A program made the position numbers and the translations under genes. DNA of 10,684 nt, taken from the NCBI GenBank assembly GCA_937894495.1, contig CALCRR010000242.1, positions 1 to 10,684 on the forward strand. The letters are read 5' to 3'. Source of the stretch: an uncultured Ruminococcus sp. (lineage in GTDB: Bacteria; Bacillota; Clostridia; Oscillospirales; Ruminococcaceae). Shown here piece by piece: positions 1 to 5,581 of this stretch. Within the stretch, counting starts at the first letter, position 1. Each line of letters opens with the position of its first letter. Below the pieces are notes generated by a model. That model did no database searches and had not been told where the DNA came from. It was given only the letters and a program-made list of their open reading frames with translations.

Positions 1-205
1 TTAAACGCTCAACGTCTCCTTCCTTAAACGATCTGCCAAGTACGGAATATACAGCACCGCCGATCTCAATTAAGTGTTTGGTACGTTTCTTCTGTTCGTC
101 CCGTGAGTGCTGCGCTTTTAATTTTTTCTCACGTTCATTGAGTTTCTTGCGCTGCTCCTGTATGTCTGCTATTTCTTCTTCAAATGTACGCCGCTTACGA
201 GGCAT
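1..205 (-). CDS. DUF3847-like small mobilisation-associated protein (partial at left edge)
   Basis: The frame opens with ATG at 205-203 and stays open to the window edge, giving 68 visible codons, so the C-terminus is missing. The protein begins MPRKRRTFEEEIADIQEQRK and is a very basic, charged helix followed by a conserved-looking stretch around HLIEIGGAVYSVLG. This resembles the small DUF3847 proteins that sit divergently beside MobA/MobL relaxases in Clostridia; their biochemical role is not known, and an accessory DNA-binding role at oriT is only a guess. The start is supported by AAAGGCGGTGAT directly upstream (about 219-208, minus strand) and by a consensus promoter at 229-257. It is divergent from the relaxase and shares its operator-like repeat. 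Confidence 0.7.
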   Translation of the reverse strand, partial: MPRKRRTFEEEIADIQEQRKKLNEREKKLKAQHSRDEQKKRTKHLIEIGGAVYSVLGRSFKEGDVERL

Positions 206-228
206 ATCATCACCGCCTTTCATGTTCC

Positions 229-257
229 ATTATAGCACACCTTCACAGCCTTGTCAA
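229..257 (-). promoter_or_regulatory. Sigma-A promoter of the leftward small mobilisation gene
   Basis: On the minus strand, TTGACA (257-252) and TATAAT (234-229) are both perfect consensus hexamers with a 17-bp spacer, and TGC precedes the -10 box (extended -10). Transcription should start near 222, giving a leader of about 17 nt with the ribosome binding site close behind it. The -35 box lies within the left arm of the inverted repeat at 247-276. Confidence 0.85.
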
Positions 258-276
258 TACGGGGGTTGACAAGGCT
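247..276. promoter_or_regulatory. Operator-like 11-bp perfect inverted repeat carrying both divergent -35 boxes
   Basis: AGCCTTGTCAA (247-257) and TTGACAAGGCT (266-276) are exact reverse complements separated by 8 bases (TACGGGGG). Each arm contains a TTGACA -35 hexamer, one for the leftward gene and one for the rightward relaxase. A protein bound to this dyad would cover both -35 boxes at once. The regulator is not identified; self-regulation by a mobilisation protein is a reasonable guess. Confidence 0.75.
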
Positions 277-294
277 AAAATTTCATGCTATACT
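266..294 (+). promoter_or_regulatory. Sigma-A promoter of the relaxase operon
   Basis: TTGACA (266-271), a 17-bp spacer and TATACT (289-294), with TGC in front of the -10 box. The predicted start near 301 gives an untranslated leader of about 130 nt, so the whole oriT hairpin is transcribed ahead of the relaxase. Confidence 0.85.
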
Positions 295-311
295 TCTGTA
301 TAGCACCCGTA

Positions 312-358
312 AGGGCGCACTTATACACCACATAGGCAAGCTATATGGTGAGTGCGCC
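312..358 (-). other. Putative origin of transfer (oriT, MOBQ/RSF1010-type nick region)
   Basis: The minus strand reads TAAGTGCGCCCT from 323 to 312, matching the core of IncQ/MOBQ nick regions such as RSF1010/R1162, where cleavage falls between G and CCC; here that is between 316 and 315. Upstream of the nick on that strand is a hairpin: arms 326-335 and 341-350 pair with one mismatch around a 5-nt loop, and outer arms GGCGCACT (314-321) and AGTGCGCC (351-358) also pair, with TATA (322-325) bulged. Hairpin followed by nick is the known MOBQ arrangement. The neighbouring relaxase is of the matching class. A second, overlapping hairpin (357-365 with 373-381, one mismatch) would compete with the outer stem in the relaxase leader RNA. 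Confidence 0.75.
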
Positions 359-433
359 AGAGAGGAAACATCCCCCTCTGGACTTCCCCTGCACAAATGA
401 ATCTCACACTTTCCGTGTATCGAGGTGATTATA

Positions 434-1825
434 TTGGCAATCTATCACTGCAATATTTCTATCGGCAGCCGTTCAAGAGGACAATCCGCCATTGCCGCTT
501 CTGCCTATCGGAGCGGTACAAAAATGACAGATAATGAAACGGGACTGATTTCCGATTATACAAAGAAACACGGAGTTGTTTTCAGTGAAGTTGTGCTTTG
601 TGAAAATGCTCCTTCCGAATATGCAAACCGAGAAATTTTATGGAATGCAGTTCACAAAGTCGAAAAGGTAAAAAACGCTCAGTTATGGCGTGAATTTGAA
701 GTTGCTCTGCCGCGAGAATTCAGCAGAACAGAACAGATAGATACAGTCAGGGATTTTGTGAAAATCTTAGTTGCATCGGGTATGTGTGCGGATTGGGCAT
801 TACACGATAAAGGAGACGGCAATCCTCACGCTCATATTATGACTACTATGCGAAGCATAAAAGAGAATGGGGAGTGGGCAGCCAAGAGCAAAAAGGTCTT
901 TGATCTTGACGAAAACGGAAACAGGATTTTTCAATGTATCGACAGCTCCGGACGAAAACAGTACAAGAACCATAAAGAAAATTATAACGACTGGAATGAC
1001 CAAGGCAAAGCGGAAGAATGGAGAGCTGCATGGGCAGAATGCTGTAATGCACGTTTGAGTGAAAGTAAAAGGATAGATCACCGAAGCTATGAACGCCAAA
1101 ACATAAATCAGATTCCCACAATCCACGAAGGCTATACTGCACGAAAGATAGTTGCCGCGGGCGGAGATTCGGATAGGGTAAACATCAATAATGAAATCAG
1201 AAAAAGTAACATTCTGCTTCTGAGAATTTCCGCACAGCTTAAAGCATTGGACGAACAGCTTAAAACGATAAAAGGAAGTGCATTTAATGGACGAGTCGCA
1301 GATCTCCTTAGCCGAGCAAGCAGAGCAGTTAGCGGAGAAACTCGAAGAAGTTCTGAACGAGAACGACAGATTACAGGATCGGATATCGGAACTGGAGCAG
1401 CAGATCAGCGACAGCAAGGAACAGAACAACAAGATACAGCAGCTATCATCGGAAAAGCAAGAGCTTTCATCGCTGATCGAGCAATTGACCTCCGTAAATC
1501 AAGTGTCATCAGACGAGAAGTCGGAGCTTTTATCGACGATACAGAAGCTGAAGAATCGGCTGTCAACGCTGCGGCAGAGCTTTCAGAAATGCTCGTCGGA
1601 CAATCGGGAAATGGCAGCGGAAATATTGGCGATGAAGGAGACGATACAGAATCTCAAAGAATCAAACGACAGCTTGATGAAGCTGAACTCCGAATTGCTG
1701 AAATTAAACGGCAGCAGTATCTCGACAGAATTAGAGAACGAGAGGAAGAAAAACGAGCAGCTCTTGAGCGAGAACGGGCAGCTCAAGAAAGAAAAAAGCG
1801 ATCTGGAAATCACGATTCAAGGTAA
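434..1825 (+). CDS. mobA: MobA/MobL-family (MOBQ) relaxase
   Basis: This is the conjugative relaxase, expected to nick oriT, stay bound to the 5' end through a tyrosine and pilot the strand to a recipient. The N-terminus reads (M)AIYHCNISI, the family signature. Tyr25 in SAYRSG matches the catalytic tyrosine position of RSF1010 MobA. The metal-binding histidines are in HDKGDGNPHAHI (His124, His132, His134). The typical segments NDWNDQGKAEEWRAAWA and RIDHRSYERQ follow. The TTG at 434 is preferred as start because GAGGTGAT (423-429 area) is a good Shine-Dalgarno for it; a GTG at 425 lies inside that site and would add three residues. The total of 463 codons includes a charged, low-complexity C-terminal third that overlaps the next gene in another frame. 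The nucleotide composition matches the downstream overlapping gene, not the AT-richer right half of the window. Confidence 0.92.
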   Translation: MAIYHCNISIGSRSRGQSAIAASAYRSGTKMTDNETGLISDYTKKHGVVFSEVVLCENAPSEYANREILWNAVHKVEKVKNAQLWREFEVALPREFSRTEQIDTVRDFVKILVASGMCADWALHDKGDGNPHAHIMTTMRSIKENGEWAAKSKKVFDLDENGNRIFQCIDSSGRKQYKNHKENYNDWNDQGKAEEWRAAWAECCNARLSESKRIDHRSYERQNINQIPTIHEGYTARKIVAAGGDSDRVNINNEIRKSNILLLRISAQLKALDEQLKTIKGSAFNGRVADLLSRASRAVSGETRRSSERERQITGSDIGTGAADQRQQGTEQQDTAAIIGKARAFIADRAIDLRKSSVIRREVGAFIDDTEAEESAVNAAAELSEMLVGQSGNGSGNIGDEGDDTESQRIKRQLDEAELRIAEIKRQQYLDRIREREEEKRAALERERAAQERKKRSGNHDSR

Positions 1826-2861
1826 GAACGCTGAAATCGAAAAGCTGAAAGACAGCAGAAAGAAGTCGGAGGATAAAGCAGCCGCTGCCGAGCAGCGTGC
1901 GGTCAAGGCAGAGCAGACGGTCAGACAGCAGCTCGATGATGAATGGAGCAAGATCAGGAGAGAAAAGGCAGAAATCAAGGAAGATCGGCAGAAGAATGAA
2001 GAAGATTGGAGCAACATCTACGATTCGATTCAAAAGGGTATCGAAGTAAAGACCAAGGACTTAGAAGAATACTCGATGAGAAAAATCAAAGAAGCGACAG
2101 TCCGTGCCGATGAGCGAGCCGATAAAGAAATTGCCGCAGCTCAGGAAGCGGCAGATAAGAAGTCAGAGGAAACTTGCGCGAAATACAGAAAAGAATGTGA
2201 CGATGAAATCGAAAAGACCGAAAAAAGCCGAAAAATCTATGATGATACAAGAAAACGGCTTATAGGAACCGTCGGTATCTGTTCTGCCGCTATGCTGTAC
2301 GTCTGCGCCTGCATTATCGGAAACTATCCCCGGAACGAGATAGTTCTGGACGGTGAGGAAGTGATCGGCTGGATAATGGACGGTGTTCACTTCATAAGCG
2401 GACTGATCGGCGGCATACCGTGGGCGGCAGTCAGAGTTATCGTATGGATCGTGACCGTCCTTATCGCAGCAGCCATACTAGCTGTGCCTGTTGTTCTGAT
2501 TAAAAAATTTGACGGCAAATGGGTATATGATCTGAAAAATGATGAAATAAGCCGTACTGCGTTTGCAATATCGGTATCACTTCTGCTGTTCGGAACATCT
2601 GCCCTTGCGGCGCGAGATATCAACGGTATCGCAGCAGCAGCGGCACTTTACGGTATCTACATAATCATTCGGTCAGGCTGTATATTGAAGCTGCTTGCCG
2701 CTGCTGCAGGCTTGCTTGAAAAGTCATTCGATGCTGTCGGCTCTTTGGCGGACGAGTGCAGAGAACATAAGGAAGAAGTGATCGGTTGGCTTAAATTCTT
2801 TGCGATGGTTGCTTTTACTCTGGGATTGATATATGCAATAACTTTGCTTCGTGAAATATAG
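1287..2861 (+). CDS. Coiled-coil membrane protein overlapping the relaxase (DUF6040-like)
   Basis: This 524-residue protein starts at ATG 1287 inside the relaxase gene, in the +1 frame relative to it, with AAAGGAAG (1271-1278) as ribosome binding site; GTG 1278 is an unlikely alternative. Residues 1-310 are an almost continuous heptad coiled coil rich in Leu, Glu, Gln and Lys. The C-terminal part has about five hydrophobic segments, roughly residues 323-345, 381-405, 423-441, 444-470 and 500-521, so it is probably an inner-membrane protein with a long cytoplasmic stalk. It resembles the DUF6040 proteins found downstream of MobA/MobL relaxases in Ruminococcus-type elements; the assignment is from memory of the architecture. 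The function is unknown. Coupling the relaxosome to the membrane or a conjugation channel fits the context but is inference. Confidence 0.8.
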   Translation: MDESQISLAEQAEQLAEKLEEVLNENDRLQDRISELEQQISDSKEQNNKIQQLSSEKQELSSLIEQLTSVNQVSSDEKSELLSTIQKLKNRLSTLRQSFQKCSSDNREMAAEILAMKETIQNLKESNDSLMKLNSELLKLNGSSISTELENERKKNEQLLSENGQLKKEKSDLEITIQGKNAEIEKLKDSRKKSEDKAAAAEQRAVKAEQTVRQQLDDEWSKIRREKAEIKEDRQKNEEDWSNIYDSIQKGIEVKTKDLEEYSMRKIKEATVRADERADKEIAAAQEAADKKSEETCAKYRKECDDEIEKTEKSRKIYDDTRKRLIGTVGICSAAMLYVCACIIGNYPRNEIVLDGEEVIGWIMDGVHFISGLIGGIPWAAVRVIVWIVTVLIAAAILAVPVVLIKKFDGKWVYDLKNDEISRTAFAISVSLLLFGTSALAARDINGIAAAAALYGIYIIIRSGCILKLLAAAAGLLEKSFDAVGSLADECREHKEEVIGWLKFFAMVAFTLGLIYAITLLREI

Positions 2862-2863
2862 AA

Positions 2864-2896
2864 ATATACTTACGAGTTACCAACTCTAAAGTTACT
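2864..2896 (+). repeat. 33-bp direct repeat, copy 1
   Basis: The repeat begins two bases after the TAG of the coiled-coil gene and matches 4125-4157 at 32 of 33 positions (C at 2873 against T at 4134). Its core GAGTTACCAACTC is a short dyad (GAGTT-acc-AACTC), and GTTAC occurs twice with 10 bases between. No ATPase gene follows this copy. Its distance from copy 2 is 1261 bp, and the two copies bracket the toxin-antitoxin zone. Confidence 0.85.
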
Positions 2897-2901
2897 ACGT
2901 C

Positions 2902-2936
2902 ATCAACAAACAGAACCGTGCGTTCTGTTTGTTGAT
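2902..2936. repeat. 15-bp perfect inverted repeat (hairpin) after the mobilisation operon
   Basis: ATCAACAAACAGAAC (2902-2916) pairs perfectly with GTTCTGTTTGTTGAT (2922-2936) around the loop CGTGC. It lies about 40 bases after the stop of the coiled-coil gene and could terminate the mobilisation transcript, but no real U-tract follows on either strand, so terminator function is uncertain. Confidence 0.65.
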
Positions 2937-2979
2937 ATTCGATTTGTTAAGAAAAAATAACCATGGATTTGACAAACCA

Positions 2980-3024
2980 GTCGGTAAAGTATGATTACTT
3001 ATTAAGTAATCATACTTTACCGAC
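2980..3024. repeat. 45-bp near-perfect palindrome, 22-bp arms
   Basis: Arms 2980-3001 and 3003-3024 are exact reverse complements with a single central T at 3002; three more pairs (CCA/TGG) are possible beyond a two-base bulge. It stands 14 bp upstream of the -35 box of the toxin-antitoxin promoter. A TTGACA at 2969-2974 with TATGAT at 2990-2995 (15-bp spacer) forms a poor second promoter overlapping it. A regulatory site or cruciform-forming element is possible; no terminator U-tract follows. Confidence 0.75.
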
Positions 3025-3037
3025 ATTGGCGTAACTC

Positions 3038-3066
3038 TTGACAAACAAACTTTTCTATGATAAAAT
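3038..3066 (+). promoter_or_regulatory. Promoter of the relB-yoeB-type operon
   Basis: TTGACA (3038-3043), 17-bp spacer, TAAAAT (3061-3066). Transcription would start near 3073, inside the 13-bp inverted repeat at 3062-3097, which suits repression by the antitoxin or the toxin-antitoxin complex. Confidence 0.75.
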
Positions 3067-3097
3067 AAAGAAAAATAGAAGAAATTTTCTTTATTTT
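3062..3097. promoter_or_regulatory. 13-bp inverted repeat over the toxin-antitoxin start site (candidate operator)
   Basis: AAAATAAAGAAAA (3062-3074) and TTTTCTTTATTTT (3085-3097) are exact reverse complements separated by 10 bases. The dyad overlaps the -10 box and start point and ends just before the ribosome binding site AAAGGAG (3100-3106). RelB-family antitoxins repress their own operons at such sites; this dyad's role is inferred from position. Confidence 0.55.
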
Positions 3098-3114
3098 GTA
3101 AAGGAGATGATAAT

Positions 3115-3378
3115 ATGTCAAGAACCGTAAACGTGAATTTTAAGATGGATGTGGAGACAAAACAAAGAATGGAACAAGTATGTGCCGACATCGGTCTGTC
3201 TATGAGCGCAGCATTTAATATTTTTGCAAAAAAAGTGGGCAATGAACGCAGAATACCCTTTGAATTGTCTGCCGATCCGTTCTATGAGGACAGTAACATC
3301 AAGTACCTTGAACAGAAAATGGCGGCATACAGAGCCGGTACACTCAAATTTGAAGAACATGATCTGATAGAGGACTGA
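3115..3378 (+). CDS. RelB/DinJ-family antitoxin
   Basis: The 87-residue product has the ribbon-helix-helix layout of RelB/DinJ antitoxins: a DNA-binding beta strand TVNVNFKMD at residues 4-12, a first helix (13-27), a second helix starting around LSMSAAFNIFAKKV, and the family signature RIPFEL at 46-51. The C-terminal half (from about 52) is the segment expected to wrap around and neutralise the toxin. The start is fixed by AAAGGAG 8 bases upstream. The toxin gene begins 5 bp after the stop, so the two form one operon. Such antitoxins repress their promoter through the N-terminal domain. The partner is of the YoeB class, which in E. coli is paired with the unrelated YefM fold. Confidence 0.92.
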   Translation: MSRTVNVNFKMDVETKQRMEQVCADIGLSMSAAFNIFAKKVGNERRIPFELSADPFYEDSNIKYLEQKMAAYRAGTLKFEEHDLIED

Positions 3379-3383
3379 CAAAT

Positions 3384-3647
3384 ATGTATGCTATTCAGTG
3401 GGACTTAGATGCATGGGAAGAATATCTTGAATGGCAAGCCAACGATAAGCAGGTTCTGAAAAGAATAAATCTGCTTATCAAAGACACCTGCCGTAACCCG
3501 TTCGGCGGAATAGGAAAACCTGAGCCGCTAAAAGAAAACCTGTCGGGGTTCTGGAGCAGACGTATCAATCAAGAACATCGCTTAGTATACGTTGTAGAAA
3601 AAGATATTATCAAGATAATTTCTTGCAAATGGCATTATATCAATTAA
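3384..3647 (+). CDS. yoeB: YoeB/Txe-family mRNA interferase toxin
   Basis: The 87-residue protein matches YoeB/Txe over its full length: W..YLEWQANDKQVLKRIN, PFGGIGKPEPLK, LSGFWSRRINQEHRLVY and the terminal CKWHY. Residues corresponding to E. coli YoeB catalytic Glu46, Arg65, His83 and Tyr84 are present as Glu47, Arg66, His84 and Tyr85, so the toxin should be active. Known members bind the ribosomal A site and cut mRNA during translation. AGAGGA (3369-3374), overlapping the end of the antitoxin gene, serves as ribosome binding site, so translation is probably coupled to the antitoxin. Two extra residues (Ile-Asn) extend beyond the usual C-terminus. Confidence 0.93.
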   Translation: MYAIQWDLDAWEEYLEWQANDKQVLKRINLLIKDTCRNPFGGIGKPEPLKENLSGFWSRRINQEHRLVYVVEKDIIKIISCKWHYIN

Positions 3648-3648
3648 A

Positions 3649-3679
3649 ACGAAGCAGAAAAAATTTTTTTCTGCTTCGT
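3649..3679. terminator. Hairpin directly after the toxin gene, candidate terminator
   Basis: ACGAAGCAG (3649-3657) and CTGCTTCGT (3671-3679) are perfect complements, and the centre is A6 followed by T7, so the palindrome spans the whole 31 bp. It begins two bases after the toxin stop. It is unusual as an intrinsic terminator, since the U-run is inside the hairpin, not after it, and no T-tract follows. Confidence 0.5.
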
Positions 3680-3755
3680 CAATGATAAACCTGCGGGGAA
3701 TGAATGAACGTACAAGCGATAAAGGTGAACAAAATGTATTTTTAGGGGTGAGACT

Positions 3756-3852
3756 ATGTTAGAACATTATGATTTTTCTAATGCAATCAAAAATCCGTTT
3801 GCTGAGTTACTCAACGAAAACAGAACTATAATGCTCAACGATGATGTAATTG
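3756..3852 (+). pseudogene. N-terminal fragment of a BrnA-like antitoxin gene
   Basis: ATG 3756 follows AGGGGTGA (3744-3751), a good ribosome binding site. The first 33 residues, MLEHYDFSNAIKNPFAELLN then NRTIMLNDDVID, resemble the N-terminus of BrnA/CopG-like antitoxins (typically YDFS.A.KNPY.K.L...TI.LDDDVIDYF). Family resemblance stops at about 3852. The frame then runs on to a stop at 3954-3956, but those codons are the reverse complement of another truncated antitoxin gene, so the 66-residue product is a chimera and probably non-functional. No toxin gene accompanies it. Confidence 0.6.
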
Positions 3853-3853
3853 A

Positions 3854-4033
3854 TCATAGTTTTGATTTGCGCTCTGCCGCTATTCGCTTAAATTCCGCAA
3901 TCTGTTCAGAGGATATTTCAGGATTTTCATCATCGGGTTCAGGTTCTCTGTCTTGAAGAGCCTTCAGCTCTGCTCTTTGTTCCTCGGTAAGCGGCGTATT
4001 TTTGATTTCTTCAAAAGTTATTGATGTAATCAT
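3854..4033 (-). pseudogene. Truncated antitoxin-like gene, converging on the preceding fragment
   Basis: From ATG 4033 the frame gives 59 residues, MITSITFEEIKNTPLTEEQR, then a DREPEPDDENPEISSEQIAEFKR segment, ending at TGA 3856-3854. This is the acidic N-terminal region usual in small antitoxins of Clostridia (pattern ITFEEIK..PLT.E, then P.YDED.PE.T.E...FKR), which normally continue into a DNA-binding part, absent here. An AAAGGAG at 4057-4051 lies upstream but at a long 17-nt spacing. The frame is also open to ATG 4180, but that extension crosses the repeat and promoter of the ATPase gene and is rejected. A complete but very small protein cannot be excluded. Confidence 0.5.
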
Positions 4034-4097
4034 TATTAAATTATTAAAGTCTCCTTTCTGTTTTTGATATTTTATAGATAATTCGGCAGAAAATATC

Positions 4098-4126
4098 TTG
4101 AAAAATCCCGTTAAGCGTGATATTAT
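4098..4126 (+). promoter_or_regulatory. Promoter of the DUF234-type ATPase gene
   Basis: TTGAAA (4098-4103), 17-bp spacer, TATTAT (4121-4126). The start near 4133 places the 33-bp repeat copy 2 at the beginning of the transcript, either as an operator overlapping the start site or as a leader RNA element. Confidence 0.55.
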
Positions 4127-4157
4127 ATACTTATGAGTTACCAACTCTAAAGTTACT
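4125..4157 (+). repeat. 33-bp direct repeat, copy 2
   Basis: Matches 2864-2896 with one difference. It lies 24 bp before the ATPase start codon and just after (or overlapping) the -10 box, the position of an operator. It contains the GAGTT-acc-AACTC dyad and the double GTTAC. Confidence 0.85.
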
Positions 4158-4181
4158 TTATAGAGAGGAAGAAGCATCATT

Positions 4182-5579
4182 ATGTTTCATTGCCGAAAGA
4201 AAGAGCTTAACAACTTGAATCAGCGATACCAAAACGGGAAATTTGAGTGTATTGTCATATATGGGCGCAGACGTGTCGGAAAAACGGCACTGATCAATGA
4301 ATTTTGCAAGGATAAGCCTGTGATTTTCTTTTCTGCCCTGAATGCTTCTCTGTCTGAAAATATCGAAAGTCTGTCCAGAGCCGTATATTTATATAAGAAC
4401 CCCAAAGGAGATATATCGAAAGCACCGCTTTATTCGGGAACAGATGCAGTATTCCGTGAGATCACCGAACTTGCTAAGGAAAAACGCCTGATCTTTGTAA
4501 TTGACGAGTATCCATATCTTGCAAAAGCAGAGCCTTCTGTATCCTCGAAGCTGCAGCATATCATGGATCATATCTGGCAGAACGGGCAGTTATTCCTGAT
4601 TCTTTGCGGTTCTTCTATGAGTTTTATGGAAAATCAAGTTCTCAGTTCTCAAAGTCCGCTGTTCGGCAGAAGAACAAGTCAGATCAGGCTGGAAGCTCTG
4701 ACTTACAAGGAAATATCGGAATTTTGCCTGAATCTGGATCCGGAGCAGCTTTCTCTGGTTTATGGCATTACCGGCGGAATCCCGCACTACATCAATAAAC
4801 TTGATGTCAAAGACAGTGTAGATGAAGCACTGCTGTCAAATTTCTTCGATACATCGAGCTATTTGTTTGAAGAACCCGAAAATCTGCTGAAACAGGAACT
4901 CCGCGAGCCTGCGATATACAACTCTATCATAACGGCGATTGCGGGAGGAGCATCACGATGTAATGAGATTGCTACCAAGATCGGAGCGGAAACTAGCTTT
5001 TGCTCCAAATATCTTAAAGTTCTGCTTGATCTGGGCATTATTCAGAAGGAAACACCGATCACAGAGCCTAAGAACAAAAAGACGATATATTCTATCGGTG
5101 ATCCGTTCTTTCGGTTCTGGTATCGGTTCGTACCGCAGAATATGGCTGCTATCGGTTCCGGACGCTTCGATCAGATATACAGCAAAACCGTCAAACCGTA
5201 TCTTCATGACTATATGGGGCTGATATTTGAGCAGATGTGCAGACAGTATCTTATGAAGTATGCCGAATCTCTGCCTGTTCTTTTGTCCAACGCAGGGCAA
5301 TGGTGGGGGACCGACAAGCAGCTGCGGAAAGAAGTTCAGATCGACATCGTTGGTATACCTATCGAGGGAGATTCTTATCTGATCGGTTCCTGCAAGTATC
5401 GGAACGATAAGATAGGTGTTGATGAACTGGAGCTGATCAGACATTATTCTGCCGTATTCGGCAAAGGTAAGAACAACTATTACTATATCTTTTCGCTCGG
5501 AGGATTTACCGAAAACCTGATCGAATTGGAAAATCAAGGTGCAGTCACACTTGTGACATTGGCAGATTTGTATGCCTAA
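4182..5579 (+). CDS. AAA-type ATPase with DUF234 C-terminal nuclease-like domain
   Basis: The 465-residue protein belongs to the archaeal-type ATPase/DUF234 family. Walker A is YGRRRVGKTAL (Gly28 to Lys34-Thr35) and Walker B is FVIDEYPYL (Asp108-Glu109); GSSMSFME (143-150) fits sensor 1, and RLEALTYKEI leads to the AAA lid with GGIPHYI. A winged-helix region spans about 240-305. The C-terminal domain has PD-(D/E)XK-like residues: Glu350, Asp388 in QIDIVG, and Lys405 in GSCKYR. The protein is typical length and looks intact. GAGGAAG at 4165-4171 is the ribosome binding site. The family is widespread in anaerobes and near mobile DNA, but no reaction is established. It stands alone in its transcription unit, between the toxin-antitoxin debris and a convergent terminator hairpin. 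Confidence 0.9.
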   Translation: MFHCRKKELNNLNQRYQNGKFECIVIYGRRRVGKTALINEFCKDKPVIFFSALNASLSENIESLSRAVYLYKNPKGDISKAPLYSGTDAVFREITELAKEKRLIFVIDEYPYLAKAEPSVSSKLQHIMDHIWQNGQLFLILCGSSMSFMENQVLSSQSPLFGRRTSQIRLEALTYKEISEFCLNLDPEQLSLVYGITGGIPHYINKLDVKDSVDEALLSNFFDTSSYLFEEPENLLKQELREPAIYNSIITAIAGGASRCNEIATKIGAETSFCSKYLKVLLDLGIIQKETPITEPKNKKTIYSIGDPFFRFWYRFVPQNMAAIGSGRFDQIYSKTVKPYLHDYMGLIFEQMCRQYLMKYAESLPVLLSNAGQWWGTDKQLRKEVQIDIVGIPIEGDSYLIGSCKYRNDKIGVDELELIRHYSAVFGKGKNNYYYIFSLGGFTENLIELENQGAVTLVTLADLYA

Positions 5580-5581
5580 TA

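Noticed and set aside
352..534. Plus-strand frame of 60 codons overlapping the oriT and relaxase start
   Set aside because: No ribosome binding site or homology, and it overlaps the oriT hairpin and the conserved relaxase N-terminus in another frame.
800..1432. Open minus-strand frame of 210 codons opposite the relaxase
   Set aside because: Rich in Cys, Phe and Ser as expected for the antisense of a charged protein; the plus strand has the relaxase catalytic motifs.
2864..4157. CRISPR array or insertion sequence bounded by the 33-bp repeats
   Set aside because: Only two copies 1.26 kb apart, with genes between them and no transposase or regular spacers.
4034..4180. N-terminal extension of the minus-strand antitoxin fragment to ATG 4180
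   Set aside because: The added sequence reads through the 33-bp repeat and the ATPase promoter and has no family resemblance; the start at 4033 gives the antitoxin-like N-terminus.
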